Shown here in pieces: positions 25,805 to 34,456 of a DNA stretch of 64,000 nt; position 1 is the first letter of the stretch, and each line of letters begins with the position of its first letter. The position numbers and the translations under genes were made by a program. The notes below the pieces were generated by a model. That model was given only the letters and a program-made list of their open reading frames with translations, was not told where the DNA came from and searched no databases. Source of the DNA: Lysobacteraceae bacterium (GTDB lineage: Bacteria; Pseudomonadota; Gammaproteobacteria; Xanthomonadales; Ahniellaceae); assembly GCA_002995625.1 (NCBI GenBank), contig PVBP01000005.1:1-64000 (forward strand), in the 5' to 3' direction.

Positions 25805-26935
25805 TCAGCGCCAGCGCGACTTGCCGGCGAGGTAGGCGGCCGCGTCCTCGAGCGAATCCGGCACCCGCTCGAGCCAGAGGTTCGGCGGGAAGCGGCCGGC
25901 GTAGCCGGCGAAGACGTCGCGATAGAGCTCCATGTGGACGTCGGGCGGGCGGCGCCGGGCGCGGAAGTCGGCGATCGGGATCCGCGCGATCACGAGCTGC
26001 TCCTCCTTGCCGCTCGCCTCGGCGACCGGCTTGCCGTCTGGGCCGTACACCGCCGAGCCGCCGGAGCCCGCGTCGTCGAAGAACAGCCCGTTGCCGGGCG
26101 AGACCGAGTTGTTGACGATCGCGGTGTAGACGCCGTTGTGGAGGCTGGTCGCGGCGATGTCGATCGGCGTGAAGCCGCCCGAGGCGGTGCGCAGGATGAC
26201 CTCGGCGCCCTTCATCGCCATCGCCCGGAACAGCTCGGGTTCGCGCTGGATCGAGCTCGTCGCGAGGTTGCCGAGCGGCGTGCGCGTGACCGGCACCACC
26301 GCGTCGCGGCCGTACATCTCGACGTAGCGGTCGAGCACGTCGAAGATCGTCGTCGTGAACAGCTCGAAGCCGGCGAAGAGTCCCTTCACGTTGCGCGCCT
26401 TCCAGTGCCGGTCGACGATCCGGCCCTCGCCGTCCAGGATCGTCGTGATCGAGAGCACGTGCCCGGGCCAGTCGCGGTCCTTCGCGTAGGCGCCGAACAC
26501 GATCCAGCAGCCGTACTCGCGCGCCTTCTTCGCGATCGCCTCGGTTTCCTCTCCGGGAATCTCGATCGCGAAGCGCAGGATCTCCGCACGCGTCCAGCGC
26601 CGCCAGCCGGTCAGCGGGAACTCGTGGAAGAACAGGAGGTCGGGCCGCGGGCCGTAGTAGAAGGCCTTGTCGATCAGCTCGAGCATGTGCGCCAGGTTCT
26701 CGCGCGTGGCCTCGCGGTGGCGGTCGGCGTCGAAGCTCCGGACCCGCGACTGCACGACGCCGAGCGTCCACGCGGGCTTCGCCAGCTCGACCGTCGCGTA
26801 GGTGCCGTCGGCGCGCACGTCGTGCGCGGCCGGGCCGCCGCGGGTGGCGGCGCGGCCTCCGCCGGGGGCCAGCGCGGAGGCGCCGGCCAGGATCGCGGCC
26901 GTGCCCTTCAGGATCGAACGTCGGGTGTGGTCCAT
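25805..26935 (-). CDS. Tat-exported nitrilase-superfamily (C-N hydrolase fold) protein with Cys-to-Ser change
   Basis: This 376-residue protein starts with a twin-arginine signal (TRRSILKG then a hydrophobic Ala-rich stretch, residues 4-30). The carbon-nitrogen hydrolase fold follows. The catalytic Glu fits E105 in LLFFHEFPLTG and the Lys fits K179 in RHWKARNVKG. Where family members have the nucleophile Cys (typical CYDxRFPEL), this protein reads SSIQREPEL, so Ser227 (codon 26255-26257) replaces it. The only Cys in the protein is Cys143, in another position. It may be a ligand-binding pseudoenzyme or use Ser. It is divergent from the TonB receptor gene, separated by the second 19-nt operator copy. 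Confidence 0.82.
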   Translation of the reverse strand: MDHTRRSILKGTAAILAGASALAPGGGRAATRGGPAAHDVRADGTYATVELAKPAWTLGVVQSRVRSFDADRHREATRENLAHMLELIDKAFYYGPRPDLLFFHEFPLTGWRRWTRAEILRFAIEIPGEETEAIAKKAREYGCWIVFGAYAKDRDWPGHVLSITTILDGEGRIVDRHWKARNVKGLFAGFELFTTTIFDVLDRYVEMYGRDAVVPVTRTPLGNLATSSIQREPELFRAMAMKGAEVILRTASGGFTPIDIAATSLHNGVYTAIVNNSVSPGNGLFFDDAGSGGSAVYGPDGKPVAEASGKEEQLVIARIPIADFRARRRPPDVHMELYRDVFAGYAGRFPPNLWLERVPDSLEDAAAYLAGKSRWR

Positions 26936-27005
26936 CGGTCGTCTCGCTTGCAGCGTCCGGGCACGGCGCCCGGTTGAACGTCGCGGGCCCGTGAAGGTAG
27001 CATCG

Positions 27006-27024
27006 AATTGGTCCGGACATTTGC
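27006..27024. promoter_or_regulatory. 19-nt operator copy 2, between nitrilase-fold and TonB receptor genes
   Basis: Exact reverse complement of 24699-24717. It lies 70 nt from the nitrilase-fold ATG and 60 nt from the receptor ATG, in the divergent promoter region. One regulator bound here could control both directions. Confidence 0.75.
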
Positions 27025-27084
27025 CCGCTTCGACCCGGGTGGTCCGGCGCCATCGGCAGCGACCAACCACGGGGGAAAGCGCTC

Positions 27085-29568
27085 ATGAACACGTTCCCGA
27101 CCCGCCGTCTGCTCGCGCTCGCGATCGGCGCGACGCTCGCCGGCAGCTTCGCCGGCGCGACCGTTGCCGAGCCGGCGACGGCACCCGAAACGGAAGCCCA
27201 GGACGGCGCCGGCACGACCGGCGCGCAGGGCTCGACCCAGCTCGAGGCGATCACGGTCACCGCCCGCCGGCTCGACGAGCAGCTCCAGGACGTCCCGGTC
27301 CCGGTGACCGCGGTCAGCAGCGAGACGATCGAGCGCAAGGGCATGAACGACGTGCGTGACATCGCGGCGTTCACGCCGAGCTTCTCGTTCCGTTCGGCCT
27401 TCGGCCGCGATGGCGACCGCCCGGTGATCCGCGGCATGTCGAACATCCAGGGCGAGCCGAACGCCTCGTTCTTCATCGACGGCGTCTACGTGCAGGGCGA
27501 CATCTCGGGCTTCGGGCTCGAGAACCTCGAGCGCGTCGAGGTCGTGCGCGGCCCGCAGTCGGCCGCCTTCGGACGCCGCACCTTCTCGGGCGCGGTCAAC
27601 TTCGTGACCCGCCGGCCGAACAACGATCCGACCGGCAAGCTCACGCTCGGCGGGGGCTCGGACGGCTGGCAGCGGCTGTCGGCGTTCTACTCGGGTCCGA
27701 TCGCGCAGGACCTGCTGTGGTTCGACGTCGGGCTCGTCCACAACCGCACCGACGGGCTGTTCTTCAATCCGGTGTCCGGCGAGAAGGACATCGGCGGCGA
27801 GATGACCAACGGGCTGCTGTCCTCGCTGCTGTTCCGGCCGGCCGACTCGATCGAGATCCTCGCCCGCTTCGGCTACCAGCTGAACCGCGACCAGCCCTAT
27901 CCGATCCGTCGCCAGGGCAGCGAGCTCAACAACTGCTTCCTGCCCGAGATCATCGGCACCGCGCCCGGGACCGGGTTCCCGCTCGGCCGCACGCGCACGC
28001 GCGGCTACTTCTGCGGCGTGCCCCAGACCCCGCGCGAGTTCCCGATCAACACGCCGGATTTCCGGCTCGCCGGCTACGGCGCGGGCCTGCGCCGCGACAA
28101 CCTGCGCTCGAGCGTGGTCGTCGACTGGACGCTGCCGAACGACTGGTCGCTGATCTCGACCAGCGCGTACAACGAAACGAGGGAATACTCGGGCGCGGAC
28201 CAGGACTTCTCCGGCATCCGCGGCTTCAACGGCGCGTTCGAGACCTTCGGCCGGACCAAGCTCTACGACTGGTCGCAGGATCTCCGCATCACCACCGACA
28301 CCTCGCAGCCGGTCTTCGGCCTGGTCGGTCTCTACTGGTACTCCGAGACCCGCGGGCCGGGCTTCAGCGGCAACCTCTCGGGCTTCAACCTGCCGCCGGC
28401 CTTCGTGCGCGCGCCGGTGATCGCGACCCGCAACGATCCGATCAACGACGTCGAGAACCGCGCGGTCTACGGGCTTGTCGAGTGGCGGATCGACGAACGC
28501 TGGTCCGCGTCCGCCGAGGTCCGCTACGCGCGCGACAAGCTCACGCTGGGCGGCGTCGACCGGCGGACGGTCACGACGCCCGCGCCGCCGCGCGTGTTCG
28601 AGCGCGCCTTCCTGCTCGAGGACACCTTCACCTCGACCACGCCGCGCTTCACGCTGTCGTACCAGCCGACCGACGACCTCAACCTCTACGCGCTGGCATC
28701 CAAGGGCACCAAGCCCGGCGGCTTCAACACCGACGTGCAGCGCGCGGACCTGCGCGAGGACAGCCGTCAGCTGCTCGTCAACGAGGGACTCACCGCGTTC
28801 CAGGAAGAGAAGGCGTGGAACTACGAGCTTGGCGTCAAGAGCGATCTGCTCGACCGCACGCTCCGGCTCAACGCCAACCTGTTCTGGATCGACTGGGACA
28901 ACCAGCAGCTCACCGAGACGCGCTCGGTGTTCCTGGTCAACAACTCGCCGTTCCTGACCTCGTTCACGACCAACATCGGCAAGTCGCGGATCCGCGGCCT
29001 CGAGATCGAAGGCCAGTGGCGGGCCGCCGAGCAGGCGCAGGTCAACTTCTCGTACTCGTACAACGACGCGAAGATCCGCGACTTCATCAGCCAGGACCAG
29101 GCCGACCTGTTCTGCAACGTGCCGGTGCCGGTGCTGACCGACCCGTGCGCGAACGCCCGCGGTTTCTTCCTGCCGCGCGTCCCGAAGCACCAGGCCGCGA
29201 TCGGCGTCACGCTCGACGGGGCCTTCGCGAACGGCTGGGGCTGGTTCGCGAACGCCGACATGAACTACGAATCGACGCGCTACACGCAGGTCGACAATCT
29301 GGCCGAGACCGGGTCGAGCACCCGCGTCAACGTGCGCTTCGCGGTCGAGCCGGGCGAGAACTGGCGCGTCACCGCGTGGGTGCGGAACCTGTTCGACGAC
29401 GACACGCCGGAGGACATCCTGCGCTACGTCGATCCGCTGCGCTTCATCTCGGTGCCGAACGTCCTGCCGCCGCCGGCGCCGGCGCGGGTCTCGACCAACG
29501 TCCGTGACTTCGCGATCACCGCGCCGCAGCCGCGGATGTGGGGCATCGAGGTCAGCTATCGCTTCTGA
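27085..29568 (+). CDS. TonB-dependent outer-membrane receptor
   Basis: This 827-residue protein has a signal peptide (about residues 8-28), a disordered segment, a TonB box-like EAITVTARR (about 56-64), a plug domain (DVPVPVTAVSSETIERKGMNDVRDIAAFTP ... RVEVVRGPQSAAFGRRTFSGAVNFVTRRP) and a 22-strand beta barrel ending in the outer-membrane insertion signal SYRF. It imports a substrate too large or scarce for porins, using proton motive force through TonB-ExbBD. The sequence is of the broad proteobacterial class often annotated as iron or carbohydrate receptors, so the substrate cannot be read. GGGGGAAAGC precedes the ATG. The neighbouring exported nitrilase-fold protein, amine oxidase and CpcT-like protein suggest a N-containing or cofactor-like ligand. 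Confidence 0.95.
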   Translation: MNTFPTRRLLALAIGATLAGSFAGATVAEPATAPETEAQDGAGTTGAQGSTQLEAITVTARRLDEQLQDVPVPVTAVSSETIERKGMNDVRDIAAFTPSFSFRSAFGRDGDRPVIRGMSNIQGEPNASFFIDGVYVQGDISGFGLENLERVEVVRGPQSAAFGRRTFSGAVNFVTRRPNNDPTGKLTLGGGSDGWQRLSAFYSGPIAQDLLWFDVGLVHNRTDGLFFNPVSGEKDIGGEMTNGLLSSLLFRPADSIEILARFGYQLNRDQPYPIRRQGSELNNCFLPEIIGTAPGTGFPLGRTRTRGYFCGVPQTPREFPINTPDFRLAGYGAGLRRDNLRSSVVVDWTLPNDWSLISTSAYNETREYSGADQDFSGIRGFNGAFETFGRTKLYDWSQDLRITTDTSQPVFGLVGLYWYSETRGPGFSGNLSGFNLPPAFVRAPVIATRNDPINDVENRAVYGLVEWRIDERWSASAEVRYARDKLTLGGVDRRTVTTPAPPRVFERAFLLEDTFTSTTPRFTLSYQPTDDLNLYALASKGTKPGGFNTDVQRADLREDSRQLLVNEGLTAFQEEKAWNYELGVKSDLLDRTLRLNANLFWIDWDNQQLTETRSVFLVNNSPFLTSFTTNIGKSRIRGLEIEGQWRAAEQAQVNFSYSYNDAKIRDFISQDQADLFCNVPVPVLTDPCANARGFFLPRVPKHQAAIGVTLDGAFANGWGWFANADMNYESTRYTQVDNLAETGSSTRVNVRFAVEPGENWRVTAWVRNLFDDDTPEDILRYVDPLRFISVPNVLPPPAPARVSTNVRDFAITAPQPRMWGIEVSYRF

Positions 29569-29621
29569 CGCGCGGCCTGGCCGGCGGCCCTGGCGGCCCC
29601 GGCCAACGCCCGGTCACGGTC

Positions 29622-31046
29622 ATGATCGATCGTCGAAGCCTGATCCGCGCCGGTCTCGCCGCCGGCGCGCTGGCATCCCCGCTGGCCCGGGCTGCGGTCG
29701 CGACCCGCGCCGACGTGCTGGTCGTCGGCGCCGGACTGGCCGGACTCGCCGCGGCGTGGACGCTCGAGCGGGCTGGCCGGCGCGTGATCGTGCTCGAGGC
29801 GCGCGACCGGGTCGGCGGCCGGCTCGAGACGATCGAGAGCGGCGGCCTGCGCTTCGAGGTCGGCGGCGTCGAGGTCGGCTCGCGCTACGCGCGCGTGCTC
29901 GCGCATGCGAAGCGGCTCGGCATCGCGGTCGAAGGCCCGCCCGCGCCGCCTTCGGGATCCACGCCGCCGCCGCGGCCGGCGACGACGCTCGCGTTCGGCG
30001 ACCGGCTCGTGTCGTCGGAGCGCTGGGCCGAGGATCCGGCCAATCCGTTCGAAGGCCGCGAGCGCGCGCCGCCGCAGGGCCTGCTCGCCGCCGCGCTCGC
30101 GACCCTGCCGAAGCTCGACGATCCGCAGGGCTGGCTCGATCCCGGGCACCGGGGGCTCGACCGCCCGCTCGCGGCGCTGCTCGCCGAGGCGGGCTGGAGC
30201 GCGGCCGCGATCCGCCTGATGTCGGTTGCGGCGAACTACACGTCGCTGTCGACCGTGTCGGCGCTCGACGTGTTGCGGCGCGAGGCGCTGCGCCAGCGCA
30301 ACCCGGGCGCGCCGCTCCGGATCGTGCCGGGCAGCCAGGCCCTGCCGGAGGCGATGGCCGCCGCCCTCGACGGTCCGGTCGTACCCGGCGCGCCGGTGCG
30401 CGGCCTCGCGTGGACCCGCCGCCGCGTCGTCGCGACCACCGTCGATGGCCGCCGATTCGAAGCGCGGCACGCGATCGCCGCGGTACCGTGCGCGCCGCTC
30501 GTTCGGATCGCGATCGACCCGGCGCCGCCGGACGAGCAGCTCGCGGTCTGGCGCGAGCGCCCGTTCACGCCGATCACGACCGCGCACTTCCGGCCGACGC
30601 GCGCGTTCTGGGACGAGGACGGGCTGCCGGCGACGACCTGGGCCCATGGCGGCTTCGAGCGGCTGTTCGCGGTCCCGGGTGCCGGCGGACGGATCGAGCG
30701 CCTGATCGCGTGGCTCAACGGCGAGGCCGCCGCCGCGCTCGACCGGAGTTCGGCGACCGACGCCGAGACCGCCGCCTGGATCCGGATCGAGATCGAGCGA
30801 CGGCGCCCGTCCGCGACCGGCGCGCTCGAGCCGCTCGCGCTCAAGTCGTGGGGCCGCGACCCATGGGCCGATGGCGCCTACGCCGAGATCGCGGCCGGCC
30901 AGGCCGCGCGCACGGCCGAGTGGACGCGCCGCCCGCTCGGGCCGATCCGATTCGCCGGCGAGCACACCGTGTTCGACGAGCCCGGGATGGAGGCGGCGAT
31001 GGCCTCCGGCGAACTCGCGGCGACGGAAGTCCTCGCCGAAGCCTGA
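29622..31046 (+). CDS. Tat-exported flavin monoamine oxidase-family protein
   Basis: This 474-residue protein begins with a twin-arginine-type signal (DRRSLIRAGLAAGALASPLARA, residues 3-24), then the Rossmann FAD motif DVLVVGAGLAGLAAAW and the amine oxidase signature VIVLEARDRVGGRLET. The C-terminal FAD-binding segment is IRFAGEHTVFDEPGMEAAMASG. MAO-family enzymes oxidise amines to imines and release H2O2. The segment between (residues 60-410) holds the substrate domain. A Tat signal fits export of a pre-folded flavoprotein to the periplasm. The gene starts 53 nt after the TonB receptor stop, so it is probably co-transcribed with it. The amine substrate is unknown. Confidence 0.88.
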   Translation: MIDRRSLIRAGLAAGALASPLARAAVATRADVLVVGAGLAGLAAAWTLERAGRRVIVLEARDRVGGRLETIESGGLRFEVGGVEVGSRYARVLAHAKRLGIAVEGPPAPPSGSTPPPRPATTLAFGDRLVSSERWAEDPANPFEGRERAPPQGLLAAALATLPKLDDPQGWLDPGHRGLDRPLAALLAEAGWSAAAIRLMSVAANYTSLSTVSALDVLRREALRQRNPGAPLRIVPGSQALPEAMAAALDGPVVPGAPVRGLAWTRRRVVATTVDGRRFEARHAIAAVPCAPLVRIAIDPAPPDEQLAVWRERPFTPITTAHFRPTRAFWDEDGLPATTWAHGGFERLFAVPGAGGRIERLIAWLNGEAAAALDRSSATDAETAAWIRIEIERRRPSATGALEPLALKSWGRDPWADGAYAEIAAGQAARTAEWTRRPLGPIRFAGEHTVFDEPGMEAAMASGELAATEVLAEA

Positions 31047-31097
31047 CCGCGGTCACGCGTTGCGGCCGCCGATCGCCCGGGTCCGGTCGCCGGAACC

Positions 31098-32036
31098 TCA
31101 GGATTCCGCGTCGATCCGCGCCAGCAAGCCCTCGACCAGCCGCTCGGCCGCGCCGGGGCCGTGATCGAGGAACAGCGAGGGCTCGACCAGCTCGAGCTCG
31201 AGCACGACGGGCGCGCCATCGCCATCCCGGATCAGGTCGACGCGGGCATAGAGCGGCGGCGGGCCCGGGATCGCGTTGAACGCGGCCTTGGCGACCCGGC
31301 CCTCGTCCTTGCCCGGCTCGCGCGGGCGGATGTCCTCGGCCGCGAACAGGCCCTCGACGAAGCCGGCGCCGGGCGCCAGCAGCGGGCCCTTGCGGATCGC
31401 GTGCGAGAGGCGACCGTCGAGATAGACCATCGCGGTCTCGCCGTCGGCGTCGACCGAGGCGAGATAGGGCTGGAGCATCACGCTGCGCCCGGCCGCGAGC
31501 AGCCTGCCGAGATGATCCAGTGCCCGCGCACGGTCGTCGGTGGAATCCGCCCGGTAGCGCGCCGCATCCTTGCTGCCGGCGCCGATCGCCGGCTTGACGA
31601 CGTACTCGGCGGCGGCACCGATCGTCGCCATCGGCGTCGGGCGCGCCGGTCCCCGTTCGAGGAGGGCCGACAGCGCCTCCGCTGCGAGCTGTCCCGGCTC
31701 GACGAAGCGGGTCGGCACGGTCGGCACGCCGGCCCGTGCGAGGTCGCCGAGGTAGTGCTTGTCGAGGCTCCAGGCCACCAGCGCGGGCGGGTTGTGGAGC
31801 CGTGTCTTGCCAGAAACTCGCTCGACGAAGGCGCGGAACTCGGTGGCGCGCGGCACGTAGTCCCAGGTCGAGCGCAGCAGCGCCGCGTCGAAGCAGGCCC
31901 AGTCGACCGCCGGATCGTCCCAGCACGGCGTCCCGACCGCGCAGCCCGCGGCCTCGAAGGCCGCGACCAGCGGCGGCATGTCCGGGTCGAGCGCCAGCGC
32001 CTCGCGCGCGGTGACCAGCGCGATGCGGGGGCTCAC
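31098..32036 (-). CDS. ATP-grasp ligase (glutathione synthetase/RimK-like)
   Basis: This 312-residue cytoplasmic protein shows the ATP-grasp layout: a pre-grasp domain (SPRIALVTAREALALDPD), the nucleotide loop SLDKHYLGDLARAGVPTVPT, VVKPAIGAGSKDAARY, and the metal-binding end YARVDLIRD ... VVLELELVEPSLF. Such enzymes join a carboxylate to an amine or thiol through an acyl-phosphate. Relatives of this length are annotated as RimK-like or cycloserine-type (DcsG-like) ligases, but substrate cannot be assigned. It starts with GTG at 32036, overlapping the ETF-QO stop (GTGA), so it is translationally coupled to a respiratory enzyme. Confidence 0.82.
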   Translation of the reverse strand: MSPRIALVTAREALALDPDMPPLVAAFEAAGCAVGTPCWDDPAVDWACFDAALLRSTWDYVPRATEFRAFVERVSGKTRLHNPPALVAWSLDKHYLGDLARAGVPTVPTRFVEPGQLAAEALSALLERGPARPTPMATIGAAAEYVVKPAIGAGSKDAARYRADSTDDRARALDHLGRLLAAGRSVMLQPYLASVDADGETAMVYLDGRLSHAIRKGPLLAPGAGFVEGLFAAEDIRPREPGKDEGRVAKAAFNAIPGPPPLYARVDLIRDGDGAPVVLELELVEPSLFLDHGPGAAERLVEGLLARIDAES

Positions 32037-33634
32037 AGGTTCTGGTAGTTCGGCCCCGCGCCGCCCTCGGGCGTGACCCAGTCGATGATCTGGTACGGGT
32101 CCTTGATGTCGCAGGTCTTGCAGTGCACGCAGTTCGAGGCGTTGATCTGCAGGCGCTTGCCGCCTTCGTCCGCGACGATCTCGTAGACGCCGGCCGGGCA
32201 GAAGCGCGTGCACGGGTTGTCGTACTCGCTCGCGCAGCGGTCGATGCAGATGCTGGTGTCGGCGACCCGCAGGTGGATCGGCTGGTCCTCGTCGTGCTCG
32301 GTCGCGGCGAAGTAGACGCCGGCCAGCCGGTCGCGCGGCGGCAGCGTGCGTTCGACCCAATGGCGGTCCGGCGAGAGGTAGCGATCGAGCTTCTTCAGCG
32401 CGGCGTGGTCGGGGTGGTGCCGGAGCGTCCACGGCGACAGGCCGGCGGTCGCGGTCTCCCACGCGGCGTTGGCCATGCCGAACCAGAAGCCCTTCGCGAA
32501 GCCGGGGCGGATGTTGCGGACCTTCTTCAGCTCCGCGACCACCGGCGAGGCCCGCAGCCGGGCGTCGAAGCCACGCGGGTCGAGAGCCTCGGCGAGGTGC
32601 TCGGCGGCGACGAGGCCCGAACGCATCGCCTGGTGGGTGCCCTTGATCTTCGGCACGTTGAGGGTGCCGGCGGTGTCGCCGATCAGGATCGCGCCGGGCA
32701 TCTCGACCTTCGGCAGCGCCTGGTAGCCGCCCTCCATCAGCGCGCGCGCGCCGGCCGACAGGATCTGCCCGCCCTCGAGCAGCGGCTTCACCATCGCGTG
32801 GTGCTTCCACTGCTGGAAGGCCTCGTAGGGCTGGAAGCGCGGGTCCTCGTAGTCGAGGCCGATCACGAAGCCGAGCGCGACGCGGTCCCGGTCGAGGTGG
32901 TAGAGGAAGCTGCCGCCGTAGGTGCGGGTGTCGAGCGGCCAGCCGGTCGTGTGCACGATCTTGCCGGGCTCGCCCTTGCCGGACGCGAGCTGCCACAGCT
33001 CCTTGATGCCGATCGCGTAGGTCTGCGGGCTCGCGTCGCGGTCGAGGCCGAAGCGCTGGATCAGGCGCTTGGTCAGGTGTCCGCGGCAGCCCTCGGCCAG
33101 CACCGTGACCTTGGCGCGGATGTCGATGCCCTGGGTGTACGAAGCCTTCGGGGTGCCGTCGCGAGCAACCCCCATGTCCCCGATGCGGACGCCGACGACG
33201 GCCCCGTGCTCGTCGTGCAGCGTCTCGGCCGCGGCGAAGCCCGGGAAGATCTCGACCCCGAGCGCCTCGGCCTGCGGCGCGAGCCACGCGCACAGCGCGC
33301 CGAGCGAGACGATCACGTTGCCGGCGTTGTGCATCTGCGGCGGCGTCGGCAGCTTCGTGGCCTTCGTCGGCGAGCGCAGCCACCAGAACTCGTCCTTCGC
33401 CGCCGGCACGCAGATCGGCGGCGGGTTCGCGCGCCAGTCCGGCAGCAGCGCGTCGAGCGGGCCGGTCTCGATCACGGCGCCCGAGAGGATCTGCGCGCCG
33501 ACGGTCGAGGCCTTCTCGATCACGCAGACCGAGAGCTCGGGCTTCAGCTGCTTCAGCCGCATCGCGAACGCGAGCCCGGCGGGGCCGGCCCCGACCGTGA
33601 CGACGTCGTACTCCATCACCTCGCGCTCGCTCAT
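32033..33634 (-). CDS. etfQO: Electron transfer flavoprotein-ubiquinone oxidoreductase
   Basis: This 533-residue membrane-associated flavoprotein takes electrons from reduced ETF and delivers them to ubiquinone. The N-terminal FAD motif is YDVVTVGAGPAGLAFAMRL. Conserved stretches are KASTVGAQILSGAVIE, GWPLDTRTYGGSFLYHL and LIGDTAGTLNVPKIKGTHQAM. The C-terminal 4Fe-4S site is formed by Cys in CTRFCPAGVYEI and NCVHCKTCDIKDP. Length matches the family (about 540-550). ATG 33634 follows GGAGAG. Its ETF partner genes lie at 22.9-24.6 kb, on the far side of the exported-protein cluster. Confidence 0.98.
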   Translation of the reverse strand: MSEREVMEYDVVTVGAGPAGLAFAMRLKQLKPELSVCVIEKASTVGAQILSGAVIETGPLDALLPDWRANPPPICVPAAKDEFWWLRSPTKATKLPTPPQMHNAGNVIVSLGALCAWLAPQAEALGVEIFPGFAAAETLHDEHGAVVGVRIGDMGVARDGTPKASYTQGIDIRAKVTVLAEGCRGHLTKRLIQRFGLDRDASPQTYAIGIKELWQLASGKGEPGKIVHTTGWPLDTRTYGGSFLYHLDRDRVALGFVIGLDYEDPRFQPYEAFQQWKHHAMVKPLLEGGQILSAGARALMEGGYQALPKVEMPGAILIGDTAGTLNVPKIKGTHQAMRSGLVAAEHLAEALDPRGFDARLRASPVVAELKKVRNIRPGFAKGFWFGMANAAWETATAGLSPWTLRHHPDHAALKKLDRYLSPDRHWVERTLPPRDRLAGVYFAATEHDEDQPIHLRVADTSICIDRCASEYDNPCTRFCPAGVYEIVADEGGKRLQINASNCVHCKTCDIKDPYQIIDWVTPEGGAGPNYQNL

Positions 33635-33746
33635 CGCGGACTCTCCGGGCGGAACCACCCGATTCTCCGGGAAGGGGCGTGAGGGGGCAAACGACGTCGG
33701 ATCCGGTCGGCATCCCGGAGCGACGAGTCCGCGACGCGCCGCTCGG

Positions 33747-33752
33747 GATAAT
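33747..33752 (+). promoter_or_regulatory. -10 element GATAAT 6 nt before alkB GTG (leaderless promoter)
   Basis: GATAAT, then CCCGGC, then GTG. The hexamer differs from consensus only in its first base. The 6-nt spacing predicts transcription starting at the GTG. Confidence 0.55.
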
Positions 33753-33758
33753 CCCGGC

Positions 33759-34373
33759 GTGCTGTCTCTCGCCGCGAACCACGACGCACCGACCGACCTC
33801 GACCTGTCCGATGGGCGGCTGTCGTGGTGGCCGGCCTTCCTTGCGCCGGCGGAGGCCGCGGAGCTCGCCACGCGGCTGCGCGACGAGATCCCCTGGGAGC
33901 GGCACCAGGTTCGGATCATGGGCCGGCTGCTCGACTGCCCGCGGCTGTCGTGCTGGATCGGCGATCCGGGCGCGGCCTACGTCTACTCGCGGGTGCGCTT
34001 CGAGCCGCGGCCGTGGACGCCAACGCTCGCGGCGCTGCGCGAACGGGTCTCGGCCGCGGTCGGCGTGCGCTTCAACAGCGTGCTCGCGAACCGCTACCGC
34101 GACGGCCGCGACGCGATGGGCTGGCACGCCGACGACGAGCCCGAACTCGGGCCCGAGCCGGTCATCGCCTCGCTGTCGCTCGGCGCGACGCGTCGTTTCG
34201 CGCTCAAGCATCGCGGGAGCGGCGAGCGCCGCAACCTCGATCTCACGCCCGGCAGCCTGCTGGTGATGGCCGGCGCGACCCAGCGGCACTGGGTCCACGC
34301 GCTGCCGCGCACGGCCCGGCCGGTCGGCGAGCGGATCAACCTGACCTTTCGGCTGGTCGAAGGCGACCTCTGA
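33759..34373 (+). CDS. alkB: Alpha-ketoglutarate-dependent dioxygenase AlkB
   Basis: This 204-residue Fe(II)/2-oxoglutarate enzyme oxidatively removes alkyl groups from DNA or RNA bases (1-methyladenine, 3-methylcytosine). The Fe ligands are His and Asp of GWHADDEPELG and His of HWVHALPRT. The 2-oxoglutarate Arg lies in RINLTFR. The N-terminal nucleotide-recognition lid (IPWERHQVRIMGRLLDCPRLSCWIGD) matches the AlkB2/3-like bacterial group. The GTG start at 33759 is chosen because it sits 6 nt after GATAAT and the domain follows directly. It is divergent from etfQO. Confidence 0.93.
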   Translation: MLSLAANHDAPTDLDLSDGRLSWWPAFLAPAEAAELATRLRDEIPWERHQVRIMGRLLDCPRLSCWIGDPGAAYVYSRVRFEPRPWTPTLAALRERVSAAVGVRFNSVLANRYRDGRDAMGWHADDEPELGPEPVIASLSLGATRRFALKHRGSGERRNLDLTPGSLLVMAGATQRHWVHALPRTARPVGERINLTFRLVEGDL

Positions 34374-34456
34374 AGCCGGCCGGGGGTGATGTCAGCCGCC
34401 GCCGGCGCGCGCGATCACCGCGGAGGCCGCCGGTTCGGAGCGGCAGGCGATGGTGG

